From Ephydatia muelleri (Eukaryota > Porifera > Demospongiae > Spongillida > Spongillidae): DNA of 64,000 bases. The stretch spans positions 2,893,523 to 2,957,522 of the forward strand of contig JABACO010000007.1 of NCBI GenBank assembly GCA_013339895.1, written 5' to 3'. This document shows positions 45,885 to 55,939 of this stretch, in pieces (the stretch's first letter is position 1; each line of letters opens with the position of its first letter). A program made the position numbers and the translations under genes. The notes beneath the pieces were generated by a model. The model saw only the letters and a list, made by a program, of their open reading frames with translations. It was not told the DNA's origin and searched no databases.

Positions 45885-47489
45885 AGAGTACATCAGTGTA
45901 TGTGCGAGCGCCGTGTGATTAATACCCCTGCTGCGCCGCGGCGTACCTGGTGCAGCGACAGTGAATATTTCTCACGGATTCCTAATGTAGTTATGTGTTT
46001 TTTGTGTAATTGCATTAAAGCGCATGCTTCATTCATCCCTCAGTCGAGTTAGTAGAGCTTTGACTGGATTCTTTCTGTCCGCCGACTCGATCACATTTTG
46101 AGTCATAAACACGTAACTGACTGACATTGCCTGAAAGAGATGCATGTAGTGTAGAGTTGCGCCATATTATGACTAAAACTGAATGACGTAACCTAGCCCA
46201 CTTAACAATATGGCATACATGCACATAGGCAGGTACTGTCTACGCATGTTTTGTATATAGAATGTCTAAACTTGCCGTTTATGCAAGCATGTAGCGACAT
46301 CTAATCAGTTAGTCCAGAGGTAATATTATATCTGGTTAGTCGTGTTACAATAGTAGTCTATAGGATTGAATCTTCATCTGAATTCGACCATCTATATTTC
46401 TCTGACGCTGAAAATTCATTCGTACTCATAAGCTACACACTAGAAAATCATAAATTTGTATGACACATAATTGTACCTTATAACATCCGGTTAATTTCCG
46501 GTACATGTAAAAAGGCCATGCATGCAGGGATTGGATGGGAATATTTATGCAGGTAGTAAGTAGCACACATACAAAAGGTTAATTCCATGCACTGATATGT
46601 ATGCCATGTACCGGTACACATTTAGGAATGGGCATAAACGTCGTATACACCGTAACATGCAGTTATATCCACATGGTGGTTAGCTATGATCTTTGCAATA
46701 TCCAGGTGATTGTCCAGGGGGATCAATATGGTTGCCTCCATCTCGTGCGTGGCTCGTATTAAATGATATTTAAGTTGCCAATAGAATCTGTAGTTGGCAT
46801 ATTTAGTTGGCATCTAAAATTGTTTTTGCACGCTTTTGTATTTAAACGATACTAATCGTTATGAATAATTTATACAATGTGATGATAAATCTTTAAATAC
46901 CCGCCAACAGCAAAAGAGAATCAACAGCTTAAGCTTCTGCTGCACCAAACCGTACCCTACATTCAACCCTATTTCTCAAAGAGAAATTTTATGACCTGCG
47001 CAATGCCAATACATTACATCTGAGCTAGGGAAAGTTGATGTATTCCACCCGGCCTAACTTAGTATCATTAATCATTATAACTAAATTTTACTAGAGTATT
47101 GAACTACTGAACCAAATCAGGATAAATAATCATATGAAGGGATTTTGAACTCGTCTTGGTGTCAAATAAGGCTGTTCTTCCATATGCTCTTCAGTCTGTC
47201 CCCCATCATCTTGTCACTTAGCACGAACCGTTTGCATGGTGCAGCAATGTATAGCGAAATATATTCAATCTAGAACGCGACGTTGATTGTGTGTGTATGT
47301 GTGTGTGCGTGTGTGTGCGTGTGTATGTGTGATATGATAATTCATAAATACGAGTTTAAAAGGGCCAACAGAAACATGCGGCATATTCAACCAACAGAAC
47401 AAAACAATCCGTCGCGATCGATAGCAATGTGTATGCAACGGGACCTTTGCGGCGCTTTCACGGTCTACAACATCTCCACAACAGGATGT
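45885..47489. repeat. Noncoding receptor-block duplicate (with 53100-54390)
   Basis: Colinear with the 50060-50127 plus 53100-54300 segment; no gene recognised. 46309-46340 holds a 22-bp palindromic insertion between TTAGT repeats that the other copy lacks. 47080-47480 is also similar to 9120-9560. Confidence 0.8.
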
Positions 47490-47760
47490 CTGTTCTTTAT
47501 CAGTGTGGAATGCTTCTCTCCTAAACACTTCAGTGACATGCAGTGTTAGTGACATGGATTACGAGTGTTAACCCTGAAGCCATACTCAACAAGGAGTAAA
47601 GAAATGTCCCCGCCCCCTTCCCCGCCCCCTTCCCCGCCCCTTGCTTTATTATTTGCGGTTACGTAGATGTGAGAGATGTGAGCACTGGTACGACGAAGAC
47701 CAAGAAGAGTATTGGCCAATGGAAGGAGATGTTTCAAAGCCTTCATCGCAACCTGTGATG
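47490..47760 (-). pseudogene. 7TM receptor 3' fragment (helices 6-7)
   Basis: Minus strand carries KALKHLLPLANTLLG (helix 6 start), then a GC-rich GGEGGGEGGG insertion, then in another frame the helix 7/tail region. Counterpart of 17640-17930. Helices 1-5 absent. Confidence 0.7.
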
Positions 47761-48420
47761 GCTAGTAACATTTGCGAACCGATGTCACGAGAAGCGAGTT
47801 TGTTATTTCTAAAGGAATTCGTGCATCAAAAAATCCTACATGGATGATATGGCAGAGAGAGTATTCAGGATTGGCTGTGATTGTCAAGGGGAGGATCCCC
47901 ATGATTTTTGTCTGCTTACACCACAAAAATATGCATGGACTTTGAGTGGAAGACGATTACTTGTGTTATTCAGAAAAATCGCTGCACTGTACTAAATTGC
48001 GTACGCCGGTACATCCCAAATATTCGTGATTTCAAATATTCCATCGTGATCCAATTATTCGCGAAGCGTATTTATCGGCATGGTTGTGCAGCAGCGTTGG
48101 ATAATGAATTACGTAACGTATATTTAGCCCTGCCAGGTGTACACAAACGGCGGATTCATATACTGATCGCTTACACACATGACCTTGACCTAAAACTGTG
48201 ATAGAGTATATATAATCTGCGTTTTTTCCTTCGTGATACCCTTTCACGAAGTTTGGATCAGAATACGTATTAACGTATAGAACAGTTATTAAATTACATG
48301 CACAGTATATATTCTCCTAACCACTTCACTTATTCACGAGCTATGCATGCTGATGTCGTGGGATATCTGGTGGCTGGTTTAATAATTGCAGCAATATAAT
48401 ATATTTCTGCAATTTTAATT
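47761..48420. other. Upstream region of receptor E
   Basis: Shared with the region upstream of receptor C. No separate gene seen. Confidence 0.5.
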
Positions 48421-48790
48421 AATTGAAAGTCATCCATCCGCTTAATACAGACCTGATTCTGGAAGCGAGCTTGGCTTCAGGCAATTCTGCAGAGTTTGGG
48501 GAGATTGGAAAGCACACCAAGAATGATCAGATGTGTGGAAGATTGGGCTGGACATGCATTCCATTAGTGGTTGAAGTTTATGGTGGTTGGGGATGTGAAG
48601 CCCAAGGATGCTTCTCTAGATTAAGTAAGACGCTTGCCATGCAAGTGGGTGTTTGTGAAACTGAGGCACTGAGCCAAATGTACTGCCTGCTGGGCGTCAC
48701 ACTGATGAGGCAGAATGCAAGAGCCATTCTACTCAGGTGTGCCCAAACACCCCTTCATGCAGGATTGTTAATCTTAATTGTGTTATGTAT
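48421..48790 (+). mobile_element. Non-LTR retrotransposon 3' fragment (severely truncated)
   Basis: Encodes the last 115 residues of the protein seen at 57.4-58.1 k, from KVIHPLNTDLILEASLASG to an Arg-rich end. It starts abruptly after an AT-rich flank and ends in a TG-rich tail, as expected of a 5'-truncated non-LTR copy inserted upstream of receptor E. Confidence 0.65.
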
Positions 48791-49062
48791 GTGTATGTGT
48801 GTTTGCTCGTGTTTTATTGAATTAAAATTAATTGTACTATTTAAGCCATGCATGCCAACCAATGGAATGCATGCTAATGCATTCTATGATTCGATATATG
48901 ATTTCGCCATACAAGTACATTTATATGATTTCGTTCCCGCATACGAGTGGGAGGTGTAACACCTATCAGTTGAACCACACCCTTCACAACAATCCACAAG
49001 AGTCCACAAGAATACTGCGGCAAGATTGATTTCGCCACTGCGTCCAAATCAGTATTGGAGCA

Positions 49063-50042
49063 ATGAACGAGTCCAGAAATGTTTCTGATCAGGATCACAT
49101 TGTGTTCCCAACAGCGAACGGTGTTTCCATACTCGTGTGCCTGCTGGCAGTCATCTTGGTGTTTATTTTGAAACTGCACAAGAAGGTTGTCTATCGGCTG
49201 GCCCTCTACCAAGTACTGGCCGCGTTTGCAGTGGCAACCGTTGCAGTTTTGCAAACAATGATGATCAACTACAACACGTCACCGAATGTATACGGTCGGG
49301 TATGTACGTTTCTTGGATGGATGCTATTGTATGCTGAATGGATGAAGCTACTCTTCACGATGTGGGTGACTTTCCATCTCTTCTGTTTCGCGGTATTTCA
49401 AAAGAACTTGAAGAAGCTTGAAGTGTTGTACGTTGTGACCTCGCTACTCGTACCAGCGGTGATAGCCGCTGTCCCTCTGATAACCAACTCCTACGGGCTT
49501 AGCCAAGACGGTGCTGTATGCTACATGTATGCTAAAAACGAGGCTGCATTTATTGAGAGGTTTGCGCTTTGGGATGGACCAGCATTGCTTATGCTTTTGA
49601 CAGCATCGTCGGCCATGGCATTCATGCTGATAAAACTGACCCGAAAAGTGTGCTGCAGATCAAATTACGAACCAATATCCGACGGTGATCAGTTTTGGAA
49701 GGCTCTTAAGCATCTCCTTCCGTTGGCTGCGTTTCCAATATTATTTTTGGTTTTTGAAATTCCAGTGCTTCTTTATCATATATACGCGGCTGTGGACGCC
49801 GTACCCAGTCTGGCAGCGCAATTTACCAGTTCTGTGTTTTTCTCTTTGTGGAGTACGACTTCTGGTTTAACGCTGATAGTCCACGTGTTTGTGGCACGGG
49901 GATATGCAGAAAACGCAAGCACAAGAACATCAACGTTGATGAAAATATGACATCGTACTGTAACATCACTGCGGAAAAGAACATAACAGGGTCAAAAATG
50001 AAGAGCACCACTCACTTCTCTCTGCCTCCAACAAGCATGTAA
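49063..50042 (+). CDS. 7TM receptor copy E (tail frameshift)
   Basis: Almost identical to copy D through all seven helices, with a few substitutions. One T is missing near 49905, just after helix 7, so the frame ends at 49950 with an altered 14-residue tail; the original Ser/Thr/Lys-rich tail continues in the next frame to 50042. The membrane core is intact, so a receptor with a changed tail could still be made. The 3' flank carries the empty target site of the gypsy element found beside copy D. Confidence 0.8.
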
Positions 50043-50935
50043 ACAACAAATGCGCATCATTTAGAGAGTATACATCAGTATATGTGCGAGCGTTATGTGA
50101 TTAACACCCTTTCCGCGCCACGGCGTAGGGTAGCGTCAGGTATGGTCGCCAGTGCAGGAGTGCTCGCCACTCTTCCTTTCAAACGTGGCGCTAGGGCTTA
50201 CCTAACATTTGTATGTCTTGGCACAAAACGGAAGCAACACTCCTGGGACTCTGTGTTTACGGCACGTTGTTCAAGTTTCATTAACGTTTTTGCAAAATAA
50301 TTATACAAAGTTAGCTACCTCATTTCTAGGTTAAATGGCGCTAACGCCATTAGCGGGTTCTATTGGTGCAAGTTAGTGTACGCGAGGTATGTAGCACAGA
50401 TTGACGTAATATCGTGCTATATTATAGAAGAGTAGTTATTTCTGTACAATGTACTTAGCTTTGTTTTAAAAGAAACCTTATGACTCGAGAATTCAGTAGT
50501 GAGGGTGGCGAACACTCCAACGGAATTTACGCTCGTAAGGAGTAGTCGCCAGGGGTGGCGACTACTCCTACCTCATGAAATTTGTCTTTTGGCTTACATT
50601 GGCAACCATTAGGCTCTCAAATGTTTCCTATATCTTGTGTGCTAAGCGTTTGTGGTCTGTATGTTGTGGAGGAGTGTTCGCCATAGGGGTACATGCACGG
50701 GTCAATTGTGTCTCATTCCGCATGCGGTCATTCAGCTAAAACTAGGCCCTTTTCTTAAATGTCTATCTGCTGTTCTCATCATTCATCAAGCTTAGCTGGA
50801 GAGAGTGCAACTACTTCTGCAAATACAGAGAAGATTATCTTGAACTTATACTTAGCTTACATATATGCTTGTACATGCTCATGGTCATAGTGTATGAAGT
50901 AATACATTTTTAAAATCATATTGCAGTGTTCTGTA

Positions 50936-51790
50936 ATGGAACGAGAATTATTGAAGTATTCAGCTGAGAGCATGGATGCAGCTCTGAAGGAAGTGAGGGA
51001 GGGTCGTATGACTTGTTATGCTGCATCTAAAACATTTGGTGTACCACGTTCTACACTTCGTGACAAACTCTCTGGCAGAAGTCCTGAAGGAAGGCAGATG
51101 GGTCCTAATCCAGTCCTCACTAGGGCTGAGGAGGCTTCGTTAACAACCTTTTGCATCAAGTTGCTCAAGTGCGGCTTTCCAATAAATCATGATGATTTAT
51201 TGGATATTGTGCAAAAGGTTGTAAAGGAGGATAAAAGGAAAACCCCATTTACTGATGATAGACCAGGTAAATATTGGTTTTATGGGTTTCTGCAGCGCAA
51301 CCCTCAGCTGACAGAAAGGTTCCCTGAAAAATTAACAGGTGGAAGGGCCACGGTAACAGAGGCTCATATTCGCAAGTGGTTTGCAGATATAGAGACGTAT
51401 TTAGTTGAAGAGGAAAGGGCTGGGGATGTCCTCTTAGATCCTCATTGTGTTTTCAACTTTGATGAGTCACACTTTCTTCTTGCCAAGAAAAGGGGTACTG
51501 TTTTGGGGCCGGTTGAACTTTCTGGAAGTGTTCAAAGAGAATTACAAAGAGGCCCTAACTGTACTGATAGGATACTCTGCAAATGGAAGTTTGGCCCCAC
51601 CCATGATTGTGTATTCCTACAAACAGAACATTCCTTGTGATGTTATTGAGTCTGTGGGAAGTGTAGATCCTAGTTGGGCATTGGGCAGTGAAGCTTTCCT
51701 GGGGTTGTTAATAGCTGCTCCATACTTGATAACTTTGTTAAGCAATGTTGTGTTACAATCCATCTTCCATGCGCTACGTAACAACGAAAT
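50936..51790 (+). pseudogene. pogo-like transposase, frameshifted and interrupted
   Basis: ATG at 50936. N-terminal pipsqueak-type helix-turn-helix (ALKEVREGRMTCYAASKTFG, VPRSTLRDKLSG), then a CENP-B-like domain (KTPFTDDRPGKYWFYGFLQR), then the start of the DDE catalytic domain with FNFDESHF. A frameshift near 51525 moves to the frame with KENYKEALTVLIGYSANGSL and PPMIVYSYK, up to SWALG near 51690. The second and third catalytic acids are not visible before the nested hAT element. Confidence 0.82.
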
Positions 51791-51793
51791 ACA

Positions 51794-52830
51794 CAGGGGC
51801 GGCGGAAGCTAATTTTAAATGGGGGGGGGGGGGGGCTGGCGATATCGGTTAATGATATTCATTCTAGTTTTAATTAAACACATACATGTACACATACATT
51901 ACTGTCATATCAAGTACACTTGCAAGTTGTTCAAAATTTGCCAAAGTATCTCATTCGTTCGTCGTTTGTTGCAATGAACTCTCGCGCTATCTCTTCCACA
52001 TTCAGGGTTTCTGTCAGCTCTTTGTGAACATGCAACAAGAAACATTGGTTCAATCTATTCTCACTCAAGCTCGATCTAAGATAAGTAAAAAGTCGTCTTA
52101 GTGCTGAAAAACTCCTTTCTGAGGTGCTTGATGTTATGGGGAATGTGAGGTACAGTCGAAGTAGTAAATGCACCTCAGATAAAAGATCCTTGTTCACATG
52201 CTGTGCCATGGCATCGCAAATGGTTCTAATACTGGTAACTTTCTTAACTTCGGGTAGTTCCACACGAATCACATCTACTACAATTCTTAACTGGTTCTCA
52301 AGCTTATCCATACAAACGTCGGTGCTAAAAATGGATTCTTTCATATCTGAAAGTTCCTGCACGCAACTATCTCCATTGGCAGACTTCATTAACAGTGACT
52401 CCAAGGTAATGATTGGTTTAACATCGCGTTGAAAAAACCGATCGTTTAATTCTTGAACTAAAAGGTCACAGGATTCAAAATATTTCTGACGGTAAAAGGA
52501 TCGAGGATCACTAAAGGTATATTGGGAAGATACATCGTCATATTGAAGCGGAGCCCTTCTGTACCTGGGCAGCATGGGTTCTCCTATTTGCAGAGCTTGA
52601 GCATTTTTCACAATAGATTCATTCATTGCAGTTATGAACAATATAATGTTATTGGACACGTACGTACGTAATGGGAGTGAACACATTTTGAACCACGCGC
52701 ACGCCTCAAGCGCTAGCGCTTATTTGTAATTAAGGTGTAGTACAGTACAATTTTGGGGGGGCTCTGCCCCCCCAACATCATATTTGGGGGGGCAACTGCC
52801 CCCCTTGCCCCCCCTCTTCCGCCGCCCCTG
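51794..52830. mobile_element. hAT element with CAGGGGCGGCGGAAG ends and 5-bp TSD
   Basis: Terminal repeats CAGGGGCGGCGGAAG and CTTCCGCCGCCCCTG; ATACA on both sides (51789-51793, 52831-52835). G runs lie inside both ends. It carries one open minus-strand transposase fragment and is nested in the pogo-like element, so it is the younger insertion. Confidence 0.9.
51931..52686 (-). CDS. hAT transposase C-terminal part, open
   Basis: About 250 residues without a break. The last third is the dimerisation region: LTFPITSSTSERSFSALRRL, FTYLRSSLSENRLNQCFLLH and a C-terminal EIAREFIATNDERMRYFGKF. Upstream is an alpha-helical region with SFYRQKYFESCDLLVQELND. The BED zinc finger and first catalytic acids of a complete hAT transposase (normally over 600 aa) are missing, so this is a partial protein. 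Confidence 0.85.
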   Translation of the reverse strand: MCSLPLRTYVSNNIILFITAMNESIVKNAQALQIGEPMLPRYRRAPLQYDDVSSQYTFSDPRSFYRQKYFESCDLLVQELNDRFFQRDVKPIITLESLLMKSANGDSCVQELSDMKESIFSTDVCMDKLENQLRIVVDVIRVELPEVKKVTSIRTICDAMAQHVNKDLLSEVHLLLRLYLTFPITSSTSERSFSALRRLFTYLRSSLSENRLNQCFLLHVHKELTETLNVEEIAREFIATNDERMRYFGKF

Positions 52831-53099
52831 ATACAGGGGGGTGGCGAACACTCCAACCTTACGTGGCGAGAGACCAACCGCACTGGCGACTATACCAGAA
52901 ATCCGCTTAATTTGATAAAACAGTTGTTTTCCTAAGTACGAAGCATGTTTTTTGAATAAACGGAGCGCTAGTAGTATAGAGTGATAGCTGACGATCTCTT
53001 GGAATCAGTTATGTTTGTATAATTATCCTTCTTGTTTGCTGTATATTCAAGACAACCGAGATCGCTACTCGCGGGTGGCGAGCACTACCTACGCTACCC

Positions 53100-54393
53100 T
53101 ACTTGGTGCAGCGACAGTGAATCCTCACGGATTCCTTATGTAGTTATGTCTTATGTGTTAGTTATGACTTATGTGTCGTTTGTGTAATTGCATGCTTCAT
53201 TCATTCCTCAGTCGAGTTAGTAGAGCTTTGACTGGATTCTGTCCGCCGAATCGACCACGACCGCATTGTGAGTCATAAACACGTAATTGACTGACATTGC
53301 CTGAAAGAGATGCATGTAGTGTAGAGTTGCGCCATATTATGACTATTAATGACGTGACCTAGCCCACTTAACAATATGGCATGCATGCACATAGGCAGGT
53401 ACTGTCTACGCATGTTTTGTATATACATTAGCATGTCTAAACTTGCCGTATATGCAAGCATCATGCATGTAGCGACATCTAATTAGTTAGTCGTGTTACA
53501 ATAGTAGTCTATAGGATTGAGTCTTCATCTGAATTCGACCATCTATATTTCTCTGACGCTGACGTACTCATAAGCTATATACACGACTAGAAAATCATAA
53601 ATTTGTATGACACATAATTGTACCTTATAACATCCGGTTAATTTCCGGTACATGTAGAAAGGCCATGCATGCAGGGATTGGATGGTAATATTTATGCAGG
53701 TAGTAAGTAGCACACATACAAAAGGTTAATTCTATGCACTGATATGTATGTCATGTACCGGTATACATTTAGGAATGGGCTATTCTAAATAAACGTCGCA
53801 CACCGTAAACATGCAGTATATCTACATGGTGGTTAGCTTTGATCTTTGCAATATCCAGGTGGATCTATTGATTGTCCAGGGGGATCAACTTAATATCATT
53901 TAATACGAGCCACGCACGAGATGGAGGCAACCATATTGCCAATAGAATCGGTAGTTGGCATATTTAGTTGGCATCTAAAATTGTTTTTGCACCCTTTTGT
54001 ATTTAAACGATACTAATCATTATGAATTAATAAATCTTTAAATACCCGCAAACAGCAAAAGAGAATCAACAGCTTAATTAAGCTTCTTCTGCACCAAACC
54101 GTATCCTACATTCAACTCTATTTCTCAAAGAGAAATTTTATGACCTGCGCAATGCCATAACATCACATCTGAGCTAAATGACAGGGAAAGATTATATATT
54201 TCACCCGACCTTAACTGATTATCACCAATAAATATAAAAACACAAATGAAAGGTCAGTACATATTTAAACAGGAACATGAGTACATGAACTAGTTCATAG
54301 GCGCAGTATTCAACAATAGTGATTGTAAACAGTTGGTTGATGCGTGGCAGCGAAGAGCAAATTGCTGAATGCGATTGGACCTTTTGTTGCACT
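53100..54393. repeat. Noncoding receptor-block duplicate (with 45960-47080)
   Basis: Colinear copy lacking the 22-bp insertion at 46314 and carrying its own small indels. No gene recognised. Confidence 0.8.
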
Positions 54394-54534
54394 TTACGGA
54401 CTAGTCCACATCTTCCCAGCAGTCTGCCTATTCTTTATGAGTGTGGAGTGCTTCTTCGTTTCCAAACACATCACCACAGTGACATGGATTACGAGTGTTA
54501 ACCCTGAAGCCATACTCCACAAGGAGTAAAACAC
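54394..54534 (-). pseudogene. 7TM receptor copy F, 3' part (helix 7 and tail)
   Basis: Minus strand begins exactly at the target duplication and reads VFYSLWSMASGLTLVIHV, then a Lys-rich tail and a stop at 54394. It continues in frame from the 5' part that ends at 61733. The two parts are one gene separated by the 7.2 kb element. Confidence 0.85.
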
Positions 54535-54732
54535 GGAACGCAGGACTAAAACACGGAACACACGGAACGAAGCACTATAAGTATCATGTCACTGCGCACG
54601 CATCTCACGTGTTCATACTTGTCTGCGTGATGAGTACACCATGGCTTTGATCATGTTCCGTGTATCTCGTTCGCCTCTTCAAACTTCGGAAGTTTTATCT
54701 TTATTGCTAGAGCCTCCTTCAGATTCAATATC
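54535..54732. repeat. Left terminal inverted repeat of the 7.2 kb unit
   Basis: Near-identical inverted match to 61513-61700; includes the promoter-proximal part and first codons of the exon at 54641. Confidence 0.85.
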
Positions 54733-54799
54733 AACCCTTCCACCAGTAAACCCAAACAGAGGTGAAATATACATCTACCATAGCAAGGCGGAAGAAAAA
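54641..54799 (+). CDS. Putative first exon of the CG-1-like/Ulp1-like gene
   Basis: ATG at 54641, then MALIMFRVSRSPLQTSEVLS and NPNRGEIYIYHSKAEEK, followed by a GTATGA donor. The GEIYIY...K segment resembles the start of CG-1-like domains in multicopy invertebrate proteins. No second exon with the middle of that domain was found before 59360, so linkage is inferred from strand and family order. Confidence 0.45.
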
Positions 54800-55409
54800 G
54801 GTATGACATTGGGGGCTTGCGCGAGGGTTTAGTGTCATTCGTTTTTAACGAAGTCCTAATAGTCACAATGGAACCGATTGCTGTTTAAATTACTATTGTG
54901 AGAATTATTTTAGAGCCTATCCTCCCCCTAGCACTTACTACATGTAACACGTTAGCAACTTATTAACACATTGGCAACCTTAAATTTTAAAACCACTTCC
55001 AATTTCACCGTGGAATTTCCAATTCCTGATATTTGAATCAAAAAGGTCCAAATAAATCACATAAATCTTGTCGGATTTAAATTATCCATCCCTGTTCAAT
55101 ACACATGGAGCATTTTCAAGTATATAAAATTTAAAATTCATTCAAAAGAAATGTCATGTGCTTATGATCGGGGTTCTAGTTTATGCATAAAATTTCAATA
55201 ACACTTCAGAGTCAACAGTAAAAAATTGCATACTACTACTTAAAATAATCAAAGAGGATAACATGTTTGAATAAACTTCATATCACATTCACAAATTGTA
55301 CATAAAATCAACAGAATATCCTACATGAACTCAAAATTATCATAAATGCTCTTCAGTTGATCTATAATCGGTTTAGACAGTCTGTTGGACTTAGATAAAG
55401 ATATGTTTC

Positions 55410-55626
55410 TTAGTACAATATTGTTTTTTCCACAGATTTAACTAACCATGGAACCCATGTGCCTGTATCTGTTCCCACCCACCACTCCAGAGTGATAGAA
55501 TCATCATCGATAGCCAGAACTTTGGCAATTTGTGGCAGTTCCTCCTTGAATTCATCGAGGCCCAATGCCACAAAACTTCCTAGCTGAACATCAACATCAC
55601 TATCATCCACTTCAGATTCTTTACTC
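55410..55626 (-). CDS. Minus-strand terminal exon, unknown chromatin-type domain
   Basis: After an acceptor at TCTATCACAG the minus strand encodes SKESEVDDSDVDVQLGSFVA, then EELPQIAKVLAIDDDSITLE and WWVGTDTGTWVPW, ending at TAA (55410). The pattern of a small beta-rich domain with paired Trp resembles BAH/Tudor-like modules found at the ends of multicopy invertebrate proteins, but I cannot name it. It lies opposite to the Ulp1-like gene; no upstream exon was found. Confidence 0.45.
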
Positions 55627-55939
55627 TGTGATAGAAAAAGATCATGATGAGTGCTGTTTTTAAGGGTCAAATGTTATTTGAAATTTCAATATGGTCATTG
55701 AATATTATACTTATACAGTTGGCAGGATAAAGATAGATATTGCTGTGAATCAGAAAGGTAGTAGAATATATCTGACAGAAATCTACCTAAATTTTATGTG
55801 AACTGTCGTATGCTAAATGTTACAGTCACAGTAGTTTCAAGCTTCATTCGAAGATTGGCTTTGTTAGCATAATTTGATTAGACAATCTCAAGTAAGTTAG
55901 ACAACTTACAATTTGTATACAAGGCAAAAAAATCCGGAC

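Larger units (their letters stand above)
50128..53099. mobile_element. pogo/Tigger-like DNA transposon with TA duplication
   Basis: Ends read GGGTAGCGT...AGGTA inward on both sides, with TA at 50126-50127 and 53100-53101. The homologous site near 45950 (CGGCGTACCTGGTG) is uninterrupted. It encodes a pogo-type transposase and has at least nine copies of GTGGCGANYACTCC in its subterminal regions (left: 50157, 50505, 50539, 50555, 50670; right: 52841, 52863, 52883, 53074). A hAT element is nested at 51794-52830 and interrupts the 3' part of the transposase. Confidence 0.88.
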
